Notes: generated by a model from the letters alone, not told the origin. A DNA stretch of 33,851 nt from Actinomycetota bacterium (GCA_016931915.1 JAFGDU010000045.1:1-33851); one strand, 5' to 3'. Counted from the stretch's first letter, positions 14,353 through 22,820 are shown. Program-made: numbers and translations.

Positions 14353-16314
14353 GTGGAGGAGCCCCTGGTACAGAACCCGGTAGCGATCTTCCTCACCATC
14401 ATCGCCGTGATCCTCGTCGCGCCCCTGATAATCGAGCGCTTCCGCCTCCCCGGCATCGTCGGCATCATCGTAGGGGGGATCATCATCGGACCCTACGCTC
14501 TCAATCTCCTCTCCGTCGATGCCACCATCGAGACCCTGGCCGTGGCCGGCCTGGTCTACCTCATGTTCAGCGTGGGGCTGGAGATAGACCTGCGACAGTT
14601 CAAACAGGTCCGCAACAAGGCCATCGTCTTCGGGCTGCTCACCTTCAGCCTGCCTATGATCAACGGTATCGTCCTGGGCAGGTGGCTGGGATATTCCTGG
14701 GAGAGCTCCTTCCTCCTCGGCGCGGTGATAGCGTCGCACGCACTCATCAACTACCCCATCCTCAGCCGGCTGGGCATCATACGCAACGAGGCGGTGGCGG
14801 CCACCCTGGGAGCCACCGTGTTCTGCGACATATCCGCCCTGCTGGTCCTGGCCTTCGTGGTACGCAACAGCGAGGGGAGCGGCTCCGCCCTGGATATCGT
14901 GCTCCTCATCGTGAGCATGGTCGCATACACGACGATCATTCTTTTCGTGGTGCCGCGGCTGGGGAAGCTCTTCTTCCGCCGCTTCAAGAGCCGGGCGGTG
15001 GAGTTCCAGTTCATCCTGGTAGTCCTGTTCACGGCCGCCCTGGTGGCGGAGCTCATCGACATGCACGTGATCATCGGCGCCTTCCTGGCGGGGCTGGCCA
15101 TCAACTCCACCCTGCCCTCGCGCAGCCCGGTCCTCAACCGGGTCCTCTTCCTTGGCGAGGCGTTCTTCATACCCATCTTTCTGCTCTACATCGGCATGAT
15201 CATCGACCCTGCCGCGTTCTTTTCCGAATCCAACACCCTTATCGCGGGATGGATGATGATCGCCAGCGTCTACCTCACCAAGCTCGTCGCCGCCTGGATC
15301 GACGCGGGGATCTACCACTACAGCCGCGACGAGCTCTTCACCATCTGGGGCATCACCCAGGCCCAGGCCACGACGACCCTGGCCGTCCTCCTGGTGGGCG
15401 TGGAGGCGGGACTGCTTCCGGAGGCGGTCTTCAACGGCGGGGTGATGATGGTCATGGTCACCTGCATAACCTCCTCCATAATGGTGCAGCACTTCGGCTC
15501 GCGCCTGCAGCCGTCGGCGGTGCGGGAGGAGGAAGGGTCCTTCTACGACAGGATACTGGTCTCCCTCTCCAACCCCGGCACCCAGGAACATCTCATAGGC
15601 CTCGCGGGCCTGCTGGCTCGCGCCGCCGGCGGCAAGCTCTTCCCCCTGCACGTGATCCTGCGCCGGGAGAACGAACGCTACAGCGGCGGCGCGGAAGAGG
15701 AGATCCTACTGGACTCCGAGGACCTGAACGAACCCGAGACCGAGGTTAGCCCCATCCACCGCGTGGATACTTCCGTCGCCAATGGCATACTCCATGCGGC
15801 CATGGAGAACAGCGCCACCATGATCGTCATGGGATGGCACGGGCAGAAATCCGTAAGGGAGAGCGCCTTCGGCAGCGTGGTCGACCAGGTGTTGTGGAAT
15901 GCCGAGATGCCGGTGCTCGTGGGGCACATGAAGACCCCCATCAACGCCATGAACCGCATGGTGCTGGTGCTGCCGGCGGGCTGCCTCTTTATCGCCTCCC
16001 TGGAGGAAATCCTGGAGACGGTGAGCACCATGGCCGAAGCCGTGAACGTATCCATGCTCGTCCTCTCGGACGAGTCCTACGTCGAGCGGATGCAGGAAAA
16101 GCTGGAGGAACTCGAAGCCGGTCCGAACCACAAGGTCTTCAAACTGGGCAGCAACGTGGTCAGGGACGTGGTCTCGCGCACCGGCCCCCAGGACCTCATT
16201 ATCATCCCCACCGTGTCCTCGCGCATGCGCTTCGGCTCCTGTATGGGTAGGATGCCGGAACAGCTGGCCGAGGACACCAGGGCCTCCCTGGCGGTCATGG
16301 TCTTTCCCGCTTAG
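14353..16314 (+). CDS. CPA2-type cation:proton antiporter with USP-like cytoplasmic tail
   Basis: A 653-residue protein with a GTG start preceded by GGAAGG. The first ~390 residues are a multi-helix cation/proton antiporter of the Kef/NapA type, including LMFSVGLEIDL (70-80) and ATVFCDISALLVLAF (154-168). The second motif has Cys-Asp (158-159) where CPA2 members have ND, DD or QD; Asp159 is retained. The C-terminal half (about 405-653) resembles two universal-stress-protein (USP) domains, with FYDRILVSLSNPG and VMGWHGQKSVRESAFGSVVDQVL. Such proteins exchange Na+ or K+ for H+ and the tail may sense nucleotides. Its last 4 bases overlap the convergent gene. Confidence 0.85.
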   Translation: MEEPLVQNPVAIFLTIIAVILVAPLIIERFRLPGIVGIIVGGIIIGPYALNLLSVDATIETLAVAGLVYLMFSVGLEIDLRQFKQVRNKAIVFGLLTFSLPMINGIVLGRWLGYSWESSFLLGAVIASHALINYPILSRLGIIRNEAVAATLGATVFCDISALLVLAFVVRNSEGSGSALDIVLLIVSMVAYTTIILFVVPRLGKLFFRRFKSRAVEFQFILVVLFTAALVAELIDMHVIIGAFLAGLAINSTLPSRSPVLNRVLFLGEAFFIPIFLLYIGMIIDPAAFFSESNTLIAGWMMIASVYLTKLVAAWIDAGIYHYSRDELFTIWGITQAQATTTLAVLLVGVEAGLLPEAVFNGGVMMVMVTCITSSIMVQHFGSRLQPSAVREEEGSFYDRILVSLSNPGTQEHLIGLAGLLARAAGGKLFPLHVILRRENERYSGGAEEEILLDSEDLNEPETEVSPIHRVDTSVANGILHAAMENSATMIVMGWHGQKSVRESAFGSVVDQVLWNAEMPVLVGHMKTPINAMNRMVLVLPAGCLFIASLEEILETVSTMAEAVNVSMLVLSDESYVERMQEKLEELEAGPNHKVFKLGSNVVRDVVSRTGPQDLIIIPTVSSRMRFGSCMGRMPEQLAEDTRASLAVMVFPA

Positions 16315-17417
16315 AGGCCGCCGCCGGTCTCTCGCACCAGCTCGAGGAAGAAAAGCCAGTTGTCCAGGGAAACCTCGGGCGGGACGGCGTGGTCGATGGC
16401 GGGTATGTACCCGCCCGCCGCGAGCATGGCCGGCACGACCCTCTTCACTTCCGCCTCGATGTCGCGGCGGTCCCCGTAGAGAGCGCGCTTATCCATGCCT
16501 CCGAAGATGACGAACTGGCGCGGCCACTGCCTGCGCACCTCGAGTACGTCCATTCCCGCCTGCACCTCGAACGGCCAGATGAAGTTGACTCCCGCTTCCA
16601 CGAATGCGGGGATGAGCTTGGTCACCCTGCCGTCACTGTCCACACCTACGACCGGGACCTCGAGGACGCCCTCGATATATGCGATCAGCTCCCTGTAATA
16701 GGGGAGCATGAAGGCCTCGAAGGCGTCCGGCCCGATCATGGGGCCGTTTAGGTAGCACATGTCCTCCCACAGGAGGACCATATCGGGAGTCTTGGTCTCG
16801 GCGATATGCCCCAGCACGCCCTTCCAGAAATCCACCCAGTGCCGGGAGATGGCATGCAACAGCCGGGGCTGCATGCGGTATGCGAGCATGAGGGGAGTGA
16901 ACCCCAACAGGTGGCGATGGGTACCGAAGAGGCCGGAGATGTATATGCACAGGGGAAGGGGGACAGATCTCGCGGTCTCGATGAGCACCATCCAGGGCTC
17001 GAGGCGTCCCGGGGTATCGGGGTCCAGCCGCCACTTGACCCCTTCCCAGTCCGCCTCGTCCTTGACCGGCGCTTCCAGGAAGGCGGGAATGGTGCTGCTG
17101 CCGTCGGCGAGCACCCTCACCTTGCAGCCGGATACGTCTATCTTGACGATGTGGCGCTCGTCCTGTTCGATGACCTTCTCTTCGTAGACGGGGTCGAAGC
17201 CGGGATGTAAATGCGCGCCCAGAAGTACCGGCAGCTGCAGGTCCACGCCGAAATGCATAAAAGCCGCCATCTCGTCGCCTACCTCCGGGGGCAGGCCCTC
17301 GCCGTGCCAGCGCGCCAGGGTTTCGTGCCAGAAACCTATGGCTTCCATGCGGAAAGGCCGGTCGAGGGGCTCGAAGGCAGCGGTGGCCAGAAATCTCTCT
17401 CGCGGAGTCATCTCCAT
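16311..17417 (-). CDS. Uroporphyrinogen decarboxylase (URO-D) family protein
   Basis: A 368-residue TIM-barrel protein of the URO-D family, resembling the methyltransferase-like branch (CmuA/MtaA) common in anaerobes rather than HemE: TPRERFLATAAFEPLDRPFRME at the N-terminus, WEDMCYLNGPMIGPDAFEAFMLPYY in the middle, and VVGVDSDGRVTKLIPAFVEAGVNFIWPFE and IFGGMDKRAL after it. Branch members often move methyl groups to or from cobalamin proteins, but no corrinoid partner is nearby. AGGAGG precedes the ATG. It faces the antiporter with a 4-bp overlap of stops. Confidence 0.83.
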   Translation of the reverse strand: MEMTPRERFLATAAFEPLDRPFRMEAIGFWHETLARWHGEGLPPEVGDEMAAFMHFGVDLQLPVLLGAHLHPGFDPVYEEKVIEQDERHIVKIDVSGCKVRVLADGSSTIPAFLEAPVKDEADWEGVKWRLDPDTPGRLEPWMVLIETARSVPLPLCIYISGLFGTHRHLLGFTPLMLAYRMQPRLLHAISRHWVDFWKGVLGHIAETKTPDMVLLWEDMCYLNGPMIGPDAFEAFMLPYYRELIAYIEGVLEVPVVGVDSDGRVTKLIPAFVEAGVNFIWPFEVQAGMDVLEVRRQWPRQFVIFGGMDKRALYGDRRDIEAEVKRVVPAMLAAGGYIPAIDHAVPPEVSLDNWLFFLELVRETGGGL

Positions 17418-17548
17418 GGCCGCACCTCCTCATGCCCACTGTGTATGGATTATATCCCATGCGGAGCTTACCGCGTTTCGCGACGTTGACCAAGGGCTAC
17501 CTTCGAGATGGCGCGTGGAAGGGAGGTAAGCGGTCCGGCACGGGATGC

Positions 17549-17570
17549 TATAATACTGACGTCATGTCAG
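17549..17570 (+). promoter_or_regulatory. Extended -10 promoter with adjoining operator-like inverted repeat
   Basis: TGCTATAAT (17546-17554) is an extended -10 element; the -35 region is weak, as expected. Immediately after it, CTGAC-N5-GTCAG (17556-17570) is a 15-bp inverted repeat covering the likely start of transcription. The arrangement fits a TetR-type or similar repressor controlling the gene at 17591. Confidence 0.55.
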
Positions 17571-17590
17571 ATTAGAAAGGGGGATACCTC

Positions 17591-18655
17591 ATGAAGATCG
17601 AGCCGGTAATCGACGAGTGGTCGGGTCCGGGGGAGAAGGACGGTACCATCGTTCCCATCACCGCAAAGGACAACGCCGTCAACCGCGATGCAGTCGGGAG
17701 CAAGTTCTACGGCGAGTGGTGGTACTTCGACGCGCGCCTCGAGGACGGACACGTGGTGGTGGGGTTCCTGCAGGCCTCCGAGCTGTTGACGCGCAAGCCG
17801 GGGATAGAGATTCACGTCTACAAGCCCTCTGGGGAGAAGCTCTCGGTGGTGAAGAAGTTCCCCGCCTCCGAGCTGCGCGCCTCGGAGGAGAAATGCGACG
17901 TGTGGGTGGGGAAGAACCACTGCTGGGTGGAGTGGCCGGAGGAGGGGGACCTGCCGACCCATCACGTATATATCTCGGAGGACGGCATGGAGCTCGACCT
18001 CACCTTCTCAAGCGAGGTCCCGGGATGGAAGCCCGGCAAGGGCAGGACCAGGTACGGTGACCGCGGTTTCTTCAGCTGGGTGGTACCCATACCCCGGGCT
18101 AGGGTGGAGGGCACGGTTAAGTTCGAGGGCAAGACCCTGCAGGCAGCAGGTATCGGATACCACGACCACAACGTCATCACCACCGACGCCAGGCGCATCA
18201 TCTCATGGTGGTACTGGGGCCGCCTGTACACGGATGACTTCACCCTGCTCTACGCCTACGTGCGTACGCAGAAGCGTTTCGGCAACGTGGCCTCAAAACC
18301 GCTCATGGTCGCATACAGGGACAAGGTAATCCTCAGTTCCGGAGAGATGGAGGTGAGGGAGAGCGGCGTTACCTTCAATGACACCGCCAACCGTACCTAC
18401 CCGGCCGTGCTCGAGCTCGAGATACCCGACCAGGTATACCTGCGCTTTGACGTCAAGCGCATCATCGACTGCCAGGACTTCCTGAAGGAGCTCAACCCCA
18501 TCGTCATGAACGCGGCCGTGCGCTGGCTGGTGAACAGGTTCATGCGGCCGGGCTGGTTCCGCTTCGAGTCCGACTTCACGCTGCGCGTGCAGCACGAGGG
18601 ACGCACCTTCGAGGAGTCCGGCACCACCCTGCACGAGATGGTGGCGCTGCAGTAG
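17591..18655 (+). CDS. CrtC/AttH-like lipocalin-fold protein
   Basis: A 354-residue protein of the hydroxyneurosporene synthase (CrtC)/AttH-like family: the N-terminal signature GEWWYFDA (41-48), and GYHDHN (189-194) followed by SWWYWGRLYTDDF. In CrtC these motifs form part of a double lipocalin-like barrel that hydrates a carotenoid; AttH-like members are of unknown role. No carotenoid genes are nearby, so hydration of another long hydrophobic substrate is possible. AAAGGGGG precedes the ATG. Promoter and operator-like repeat lie just upstream at 17549-17570, and a strong hairpin lies downstream at 18701-18733. Confidence 0.8.
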   Translation: MKIEPVIDEWSGPGEKDGTIVPITAKDNAVNRDAVGSKFYGEWWYFDARLEDGHVVVGFLQASELLTRKPGIEIHVYKPSGEKLSVVKKFPASELRASEEKCDVWVGKNHCWVEWPEEGDLPTHHVYISEDGMELDLTFSSEVPGWKPGKGRTRYGDRGFFSWVVPIPRARVEGTVKFEGKTLQAAGIGYHDHNVITTDARRIISWWYWGRLYTDDFTLLYAYVRTQKRFGNVASKPLMVAYRDKVILSSGEMEVRESGVTFNDTANRTYPAVLELEIPDQVYLRFDVKRIIDCQDFLKELNPIVMNAAVRWLVNRFMRPGWFRFESDFTLRVQHEGRTFEESGTTLHEMVALQ

Positions 18656-18700
18656 CCGGGAGTACAACGCGGCATCCCTTGTACCGCGACGGTCTTACAT

Positions 18701-18733
18701 CGAGATCCGCCTCCCTTTCGGAAGTGGGTCTCG
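18701..18733 (+). terminator. Long hairpin downstream of the CrtC/AttH-like gene
   Basis: A 14-bp stem (18701-18714 with 18720-18733) around a 5-nt loop pairs at 13 of 14 positions, two of them G-T. It lies 45 bp after the stop codon. The sequence that follows is mixed rather than a T run, so it may act as a U-poor terminator or stabilise the mRNA end. Confidence 0.5.
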
Positions 18734-18779
18734 CTCGCATACGGCTATCAGACCTCTATATACTATCTTTAAATTTATA

Positions 18780-18808
18780 TTGACATAAAGTTAATATTAA
18801 TTTATATT
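18780..18808 (+). promoter_or_regulatory. Strong sigma70-type promoter for the PadR gene, with palindrome in the spacer
   Basis: TTGACA (18780-18785) and TATATT (18803-18808) are separated by exactly 17 bp. The spacer holds the perfect palindrome TTAATATTAA (18791-18800). A strikingly AT-rich block against the GC-rich background, and a good place for self-repression by the PadR protein. Confidence 0.7.
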
Positions 18809-18848
18809 GCATATTATACAAATGTTAATACAAGGGAAGGAGGAGAGA

Positions 18849-19253
18849 ATGGCCAAAGGAAAAGCCGGGAAACCGGGGCCCAATAGAAGTGGCGGCCCTG
18901 CAAACGAGAAACGCTCCATGCCAAGGCGATTTCTGCTTCCTACAGTCATGCTGCTTCTGGCCGAGGAGCCGGCGCACGGCTACGCTCTCCTGGACAAGCT
19001 GGTGGAGATAGGGGTCGCCGAGAAACGCCTCCCCCTCCCCCTTATCTACCGTGCCCTGTTGCAGTTGGAGAGCAAGAGGATGGCTGGGTTCACCTTCGCC
19101 AAGCCGGGCGGGAAGGGACCGGCGCGGAAGGTATACCACCTGACGGAGAAGGGCTGGAAGGAACTCGCGTCATGGGCGGAGAGCATGCAGGACGTCAAGG
19201 ACTTCATCGCCGAGTTTCAGGCGAGATATAAGGTAGCCCTTGAGCTCAAATGA
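18849..19253 (+). CDS. PadR-family transcriptional regulator
   Basis: A 134-residue protein with a basic, disordered N-terminus (1-24) and a PadR winged helix-turn-helix (about 25-108): LLPTVMLLLAEEPAHGYALL, then LPLPLIYRALLQLESKRMAG for the recognition helix, and PARKVYHLTEKG for the wing. The C-terminal helix (109-134) is short, as in PadR-s1-like forms, and probably makes the dimer. The start at 18849 fits AAGGAGGAG just upstream. PadR proteins usually repress nearby efflux or membrane genes in response to small molecules; the likely target is its own promoter and the membrane gene downstream. Confidence 0.85.
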   Translation: MAKGKAGKPGPNRSGGPANEKRSMPRRFLLPTVMLLLAEEPAHGYALLDKLVEIGVAEKRLPLPLIYRALLQLESKRMAGFTFAKPGGKGPARKVYHLTEKGWKELASWAESMQDVKDFIAEFQARYKVALELK

Positions 19254-19350
19254 TCAAAGGCTTGAACGATACAAGCGCGCGTTTTTCGAGAGGTGTTGAG
19301 AGGTTTGAAGTGACGGAGACGGAAAAGGAAACGGCTAGGAGGTTCGCAAG

Positions 19351-19788
19351 ATGCTAGAGAAACTGATGGTGGACGAACAGGAGCTGGTGGGGGGCGATTA
19401 CCCGCAAGAGATCATGCGCTACGCGGAGTCGGGCCCCGTGGGTGATTTCATCGCCCTCATCTCCAGCGTAGCGGCGGGGATCCTCTGCTTCACGCATTTT
19501 TTCAGCGGTTGGATGGGATACCAGACGGTCTACGGGATACTGATGCTGGTGGTCTCGGCGGGGATCGCTGCCTTCTCGACCTGGCTGCTCGCATCCCGCT
19601 TCGCCTTCCGTAAGGTGCCTGCCGTGAGGTCGCCGGCCTGGGCGTATTTCACGGGCGGGTTCTGCCTGGTGACCCTGACCATCGTCGCGCTGGTCTTCGG
19701 ATGGCAGGGAGCGGGCCCGAGCGCGGTGCTGGCCTTCACCTTCGTAAACGGCGTCGTGATGTTCATCGCCGGCATGGTTACCACCTAG
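19351..19788 (+). CDS. Four-TM membrane protein downstream of PadR
   Basis: A 145-residue protein of unrecognised family with four predicted membrane helices (about 30-52, 58-82, 98-117 and 121-143) and a ~28-residue acidic N-terminus. AGGAGG precedes the ATG. It follows the PadR gene by 97 bp on the same strand, with a terminator after it (19844-19906), so the two form a likely operon. PadR-linked small membrane proteins often act in transport or stress response; nothing in the sequence names this one. Confidence 0.72.
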   Translation: MLEKLMVDEQELVGGDYPQEIMRYAESGPVGDFIALISSVAAGILCFTHFFSGWMGYQTVYGILMLVVSAGIAAFSTWLLASRFAFRKVPAVRSPAWAYFTGGFCLVTLTIVALVFGWQGAGPSAVLAFTFVNGVVMFIAGMVTT

Positions 19789-19843
19789 AAGGGATGAAGG
19801 AGGAGGTTTAGACAGGCAAGCGCAAGTTTAAGCTAGCGCCAAG

Positions 19844-19906
19844 AAGCGGCATCTGCCGGGTGTATTACACCCCAAACCCCCAGTGCCCGGCGGGTCCGCT
19901 TTTTTT
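19844..19906 (+). terminator. Rho-independent terminator after the PadR operon
   Basis: AAGCGG (19844-19849) pairs with CCGCTT (19896-19901), and inside it GCCGGG (19855-19860) pairs with CCCGGC (19886-19891). A run of seven T (19900-19906) follows. This is the clearest terminator in the window. Confidence 0.8.
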
Positions 19907-19950
19907 ATTCCTCAAGCTTTTACTTGACGCCACCCCTGGCATTTCTACCC

Positions 19951-20020
19951 TGTCATTGCGACCTTTCTCCGTCATTGCGAACGCATATTCCTGTCATCGC
20001 GAGCGAAGCGAAGCGATCCC
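19951..20020. repeat. Left-facing TGTCATTGCGAG-type repeat arms
   Basis: Three members in one orientation: TGTCATTGCGA at 19951, GTCATTGCGA at 19971 and a longer one at 19992-20020 beginning TGTCATCGCGAGCGAAGC. They face the three right-facing copies at 20051-20203, and the two sets can pair. This repeat type is widespread in intergenic DNA of many bacteria. Confidence 0.7.
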
Positions 20021-20050
20021 CTATTGAAGCATGCCGGCCTCGACTGCAAA

Positions 20051-20203
20051 GGGATTGCTTCGTCGCCGTGCTCCTCGCAATGACAGTGGAGGGTTGAGTG
20101 CGGTCTTAAGGGGTTGCTTCGTCGCCGTGCTCCTCGCAATGACAGCGGAGGTTTGGATGCGGTCTCATGGGATTGCTGCGTCGCTGTGCTCCTCGCAATG
20201 ACA
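20051..20203. repeat. Three tandem ~59-bp units of an intergenic repeat
   Basis: The ~35-bp core starts GGGATTGCTTCGTCGCCGTG and ends CTCCTCGCAATGACA. Copies lie at 20051-20085, 20111-20144 and 20169-20203, with period 60 then 58 bp. The spacers also resemble each other (GGAGG...GATGCGGTCT-like), so whole ~59-bp units have been duplicated in tandem. No gene lies in 19789-20224 apart from these repeats and the terminator. Confidence 0.85.
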
Positions 20204-20224
20204 CCTCCGTGAACAAGGATCTGG

Positions 20225-21544
20225 TCAGGTGCAGATCTCTACAACCAAGTCGTAGAGGAACTTCGAGCCGTCCCTGACGTCCCGTACGGGGATCCTCTCG
20301 TCCACGCCGTGGATGCGGGCCAGGTCCATCAGGCCCAGGTGGGCGGGGATGATGCCGTAGCAGGGAATGCCCTTCGCGCGGAAGAAGCGCGAGTCGGAGA
20401 GCCCGGAGAGCATGAAGGGCGTGGTCACGGCGTCGGGATAGTCGGCCAGGATCACCTTCTCGATGGAGCGGAAGAAATCGCTGTCGATGGGGGAAGCCGG
20501 TGCCTTCTCCATGTCCATGAACACGTCGACCTCCATCTCGGGATCGTCCAGCGCGTCCTTGATGAAGGCGAGGAACTCTTTCCCCTCGGTCTCCGGCAGC
20601 AGCCGGCAGTCCAGGAAGGCCTCGGCCTCGTCGGGGATGACGTTTATCTTCACCCCGGCGTTGAGCATGTTCAGGCTCACCGTGTCCCTGACCACCGCGC
20701 TCAGCGCCGGCAAAGCCGTAAGGTTGTTCTCCTCGATCAGCCTCTCCAGGGTCCGCAGATCGCCGTCCTCTCCATAGGGGGCGAGGATCTCCCAGTGCTC
20801 GGCCAGGCGGGAGAAGAAGGCCTGCATGGTGGGATTCACGTTCATGGGACGCTTGTTCTCCAGCAGCCTCGCGAGGGCTGGGACCATGAGGTCCAGGGCG
20901 CCCTGGCCCGTTGGCATGGAGCCATGGCCGCCCACGCCGCGCCGCGTGAGGCGCAGCCAGTAGCCGTATTTCTCGGCATTGGCGATCATGAAGAGAGACC
21001 TGCCGGCGATGAGGTCCAGCGTGGCGTAGCCGCCCTCGTTGATGACCAGGTCCGCATCTAGTTCCTCTGGGTGGTTCTCCAGCATCATCCTGGCCCCGGA
21101 ATATCCCCCGGCCTCCTCGTCGGCCACGGCCAGGAAGACCACGTCCCGCTTGAGCTCGAGGCCGTCCCGCGCCGCGGCGATGAACGCCATGAGTTCCATG
21201 ATCCCCATGCCCTTCATGTCCAGCGCGCCCCTCCCCCAGACGAAGCCGTCGGTGATCTCTCCTGAGAAGGGATGGACCTGCCAGTTGTCGGGGTTGGCGG
21301 GGACGACGTCTATGTGGTTGAGGAGGATGAGCGGCTTGCCCTCGCCCTTCCCCTCCAGGCGGGCCAGTAGAGACGAGCGCCCCGGCGCGCTCTCGTAGAG
21401 CTTGCAGGAGATGCCCTCCTGCTTGAGGATGCTTCCCAGGAACTCCGCCCCCGGGGCCTCGTTGCCGGGCGGGTTGGTGGTGTCGATGCGCAGGTATTCG
21501 GAGAGGGTCGAGACCGCCCTGTCTCCCAGCTTATCCCAGTCCAT
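20225..21544 (-). CDS. M20-family metallopeptidase (ArgE/DapE/carboxypeptidase type)
   Basis: A 439-residue M20 zinc peptidase with full motifs: His77 and Asp79 in LNHIDVVPA, Asp109 in WGRGALDMKG, the catalytic Glu143 in ADEEAGG, Glu170 in INEGG, the dimerisation-lid VGGHGSMP, and a C-terminal metal His near 412 in RIHGVDERI. It removes acyl or amino-acid groups from small peptides or N-acyl amino acids; the exact substrate is open. No signal peptide, so cytoplasmic. GGGAGG precedes the ATG. It lies 88 bp downstream of the serine hydrolase gene. Confidence 0.9.
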   Translation of the reverse strand: MDWDKLGDRAVSTLSEYLRIDTTNPPGNEAPGAEFLGSILKQEGISCKLYESAPGRSSLLARLEGKGEGKPLILLNHIDVVPANPDNWQVHPFSGEITDGFVWGRGALDMKGMGIMELMAFIAAARDGLELKRDVVFLAVADEEAGGYSGARMMLENHPEELDADLVINEGGYATLDLIAGRSLFMIANAEKYGYWLRLTRRGVGGHGSMPTGQGALDLMVPALARLLENKRPMNVNPTMQAFFSRLAEHWEILAPYGEDGDLRTLERLIEENNLTALPALSAVVRDTVSLNMLNAGVKINVIPDEAEAFLDCRLLPETEGKEFLAFIKDALDDPEMEVDVFMDMEKAPASPIDSDFFRSIEKVILADYPDAVTTPFMLSGLSDSRFFRAKGIPCYGIIPAHLGLMDLARIHGVDERIPVRDVRDGSKFLYDLVVEICT

Positions 21545-21632
21545 ATGTTCCTCCCTTAAACGGTTGTCAGGTGTCGGAAAATCGAGTTATATGCTATATA
21601 TTACCAAATCTTACGACATTCGAGACCCGACC

Positions 21633-22820
21633 CTAGGCTTCCACCGCCGCCACTACCATATCTGAGAGCCGCTGGAGGCGCAGGTAGCTCTTGCCCTCCT
21701 CGATGAGTCCCGCCGACAGGAAGACGAAGACCAGGTCCTTCTCGGGGTCCACCCAGAACATGTTGGAACCCGCTCCCAGCCCGGAGTAAGTGCCGGGCGA
21801 GGTGGTTATCCCCATGGGCGCTGGTACCGTTTCCTCTCCCCGCAGGAAGAAGGTGAACCCGAGATAGGCAGGGAAGACGGGGAAGCCGTACATCTCCCGC
21901 ATGTAATCCCACAGGTGGTTGGGCATATCTCCGGTGTGGTTCTGGGTAGCGAGCCTGATCGTTTCGGGGGCCAGTATGAGGGAGCCGTCCAGCTCTCCTC
22001 CCCGCCTGAGCATCTCCGCGAAGCGGTAGATGTCCATGGCGGTTGCCACCCCTCCACCCGATGGCAGTTCCGTCTCCTCGGTGGCGAGGTAGTTGAAGGC
22101 CTCCAGCAGCAGGGGCTCGAAGAGGCCGGGGGTGCGGTCGCGTACCACCACCGGCACTATCCTGTCCTTCAGCCTTTCCGGAAGGCCCAGGGCTGTGGAT
22201 TCCATCCCCAGGGGATCGAAGATGTCCTCCCTCAATATCTGGCGGAAGGGACGGCCAGCGTCGTCCGTGCGCTGGACCATCACCGCCAGGATCGACATGG
22301 CGGTGATGGGATTGTAGGATACGACAGACCCCGGCAGGAACATGATGCGCTCGTTGCCCATGGCCGCCGTAACCGCTTCGATGTTGGGCAGCTGGTCCAC
22401 CGGAAGCCCGTAAGGGATCTCGGTATTCAATCCGCTGGTATGTGTGAGGATGTGCTTCACGTTGACCCTCTGCTTGCCCTTGATGGCGAACTCGGGGATG
22501 ATCTCGCATACGGGGGTCATAAGGCTGAACCTGCCCGCCTCTACGCTCATGAGCACGCTCGTCGCCGTGAACTGCTTGGTGAGGGACATGAGGAAGAAGA
22601 TATCATCCAGGCTGGCCTCGCGCCCCTTCTCCAGGTCGGTCTTGCCCACTGCCTCGTGCATGACAACCTTGCCGTGCCGGCCCACCACGAAGACCGCTCC
22701 GTCGTAGGTGCCCTCCGCCGTGTCCTTCTCGACCGCGCTCTTCAGGCGACCCAGCCGCTCCGGGTCCATGCCGACTTCCCGTGCGTCAACGGTAGCTATC
22801 GAAAACCTGTCCTCGGCCAT
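21633..22820 (-). CDS. Class C beta-lactamase-family serine hydrolase
   Basis: A 395-residue serine hydrolase of the beta-lactamase/D-aminopeptidase/esterase group. The nucleophile and base are Ser79 and Lys82 in SLTK, followed by HILTHTSGL as usual. The YxN motif reads YNP (Tyr169-Asn170-Pro171 in PGSVVSYNP), so Tyr stays but the Asn position is shifted. The C-terminal part has GLGAGSNMFWVDPEKDLVFVF. No signal peptide is visible, which favours an esterase or peptidase acting in the cytoplasm. GAAGGGGGG precedes the ATG, and a TATAAT on the minus strand lies at 22918-22923. Confidence 0.85.
   Translation of the reverse strand: MAEDRFSIATVDAREVGMDPERLGRLKSAVEKDTAEGTYDGAVFVVGRHGKVVMHEAVGKTDLEKGREASLDDIFFLMSLTKQFTATSVLMSVEAGRFSLMTPVCEIIPEFAIKGKQRVNVKHILTHTSGLNTEIPYGLPVDQLPNIEAVTAAMGNERIMFLPGSVVSYNPITAMSILAVMVQRTDDAGRPFRQILREDIFDPLGMESTALGLPERLKDRIVPVVVRDRTPGLFEPLLLEAFNYLATEETELPSGGGVATAMDIYRFAEMLRRGGELDGSLILAPETIRLATQNHTGDMPNHLWDYMREMYGFPVFPAYLGFTFFLRGEETVPAPMGITTSPGTYSGLGAGSNMFWVDPEKDLVFVFLSAGLIEEGKSYLRLQRLSDMVVAAVEA

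Noticed and set aside
14260..15651. A 463-codon open frame on the minus strand opposite the antiporter
   Set aside because: It is opposite a gene with clear membrane-protein motifs, its translation is a low-complexity His/Asp/Glu/Gly-rich string, and it has no recognisable domain; it is a GC-driven antisense shadow.
20051..20203. Regular ~59-bp spacing suggesting a CRISPR array
   Set aside because: Only three units, the spacers resemble each other, and the core is the widespread TGTCATTGCGAG intergenic repeat; no cas genes nearby.
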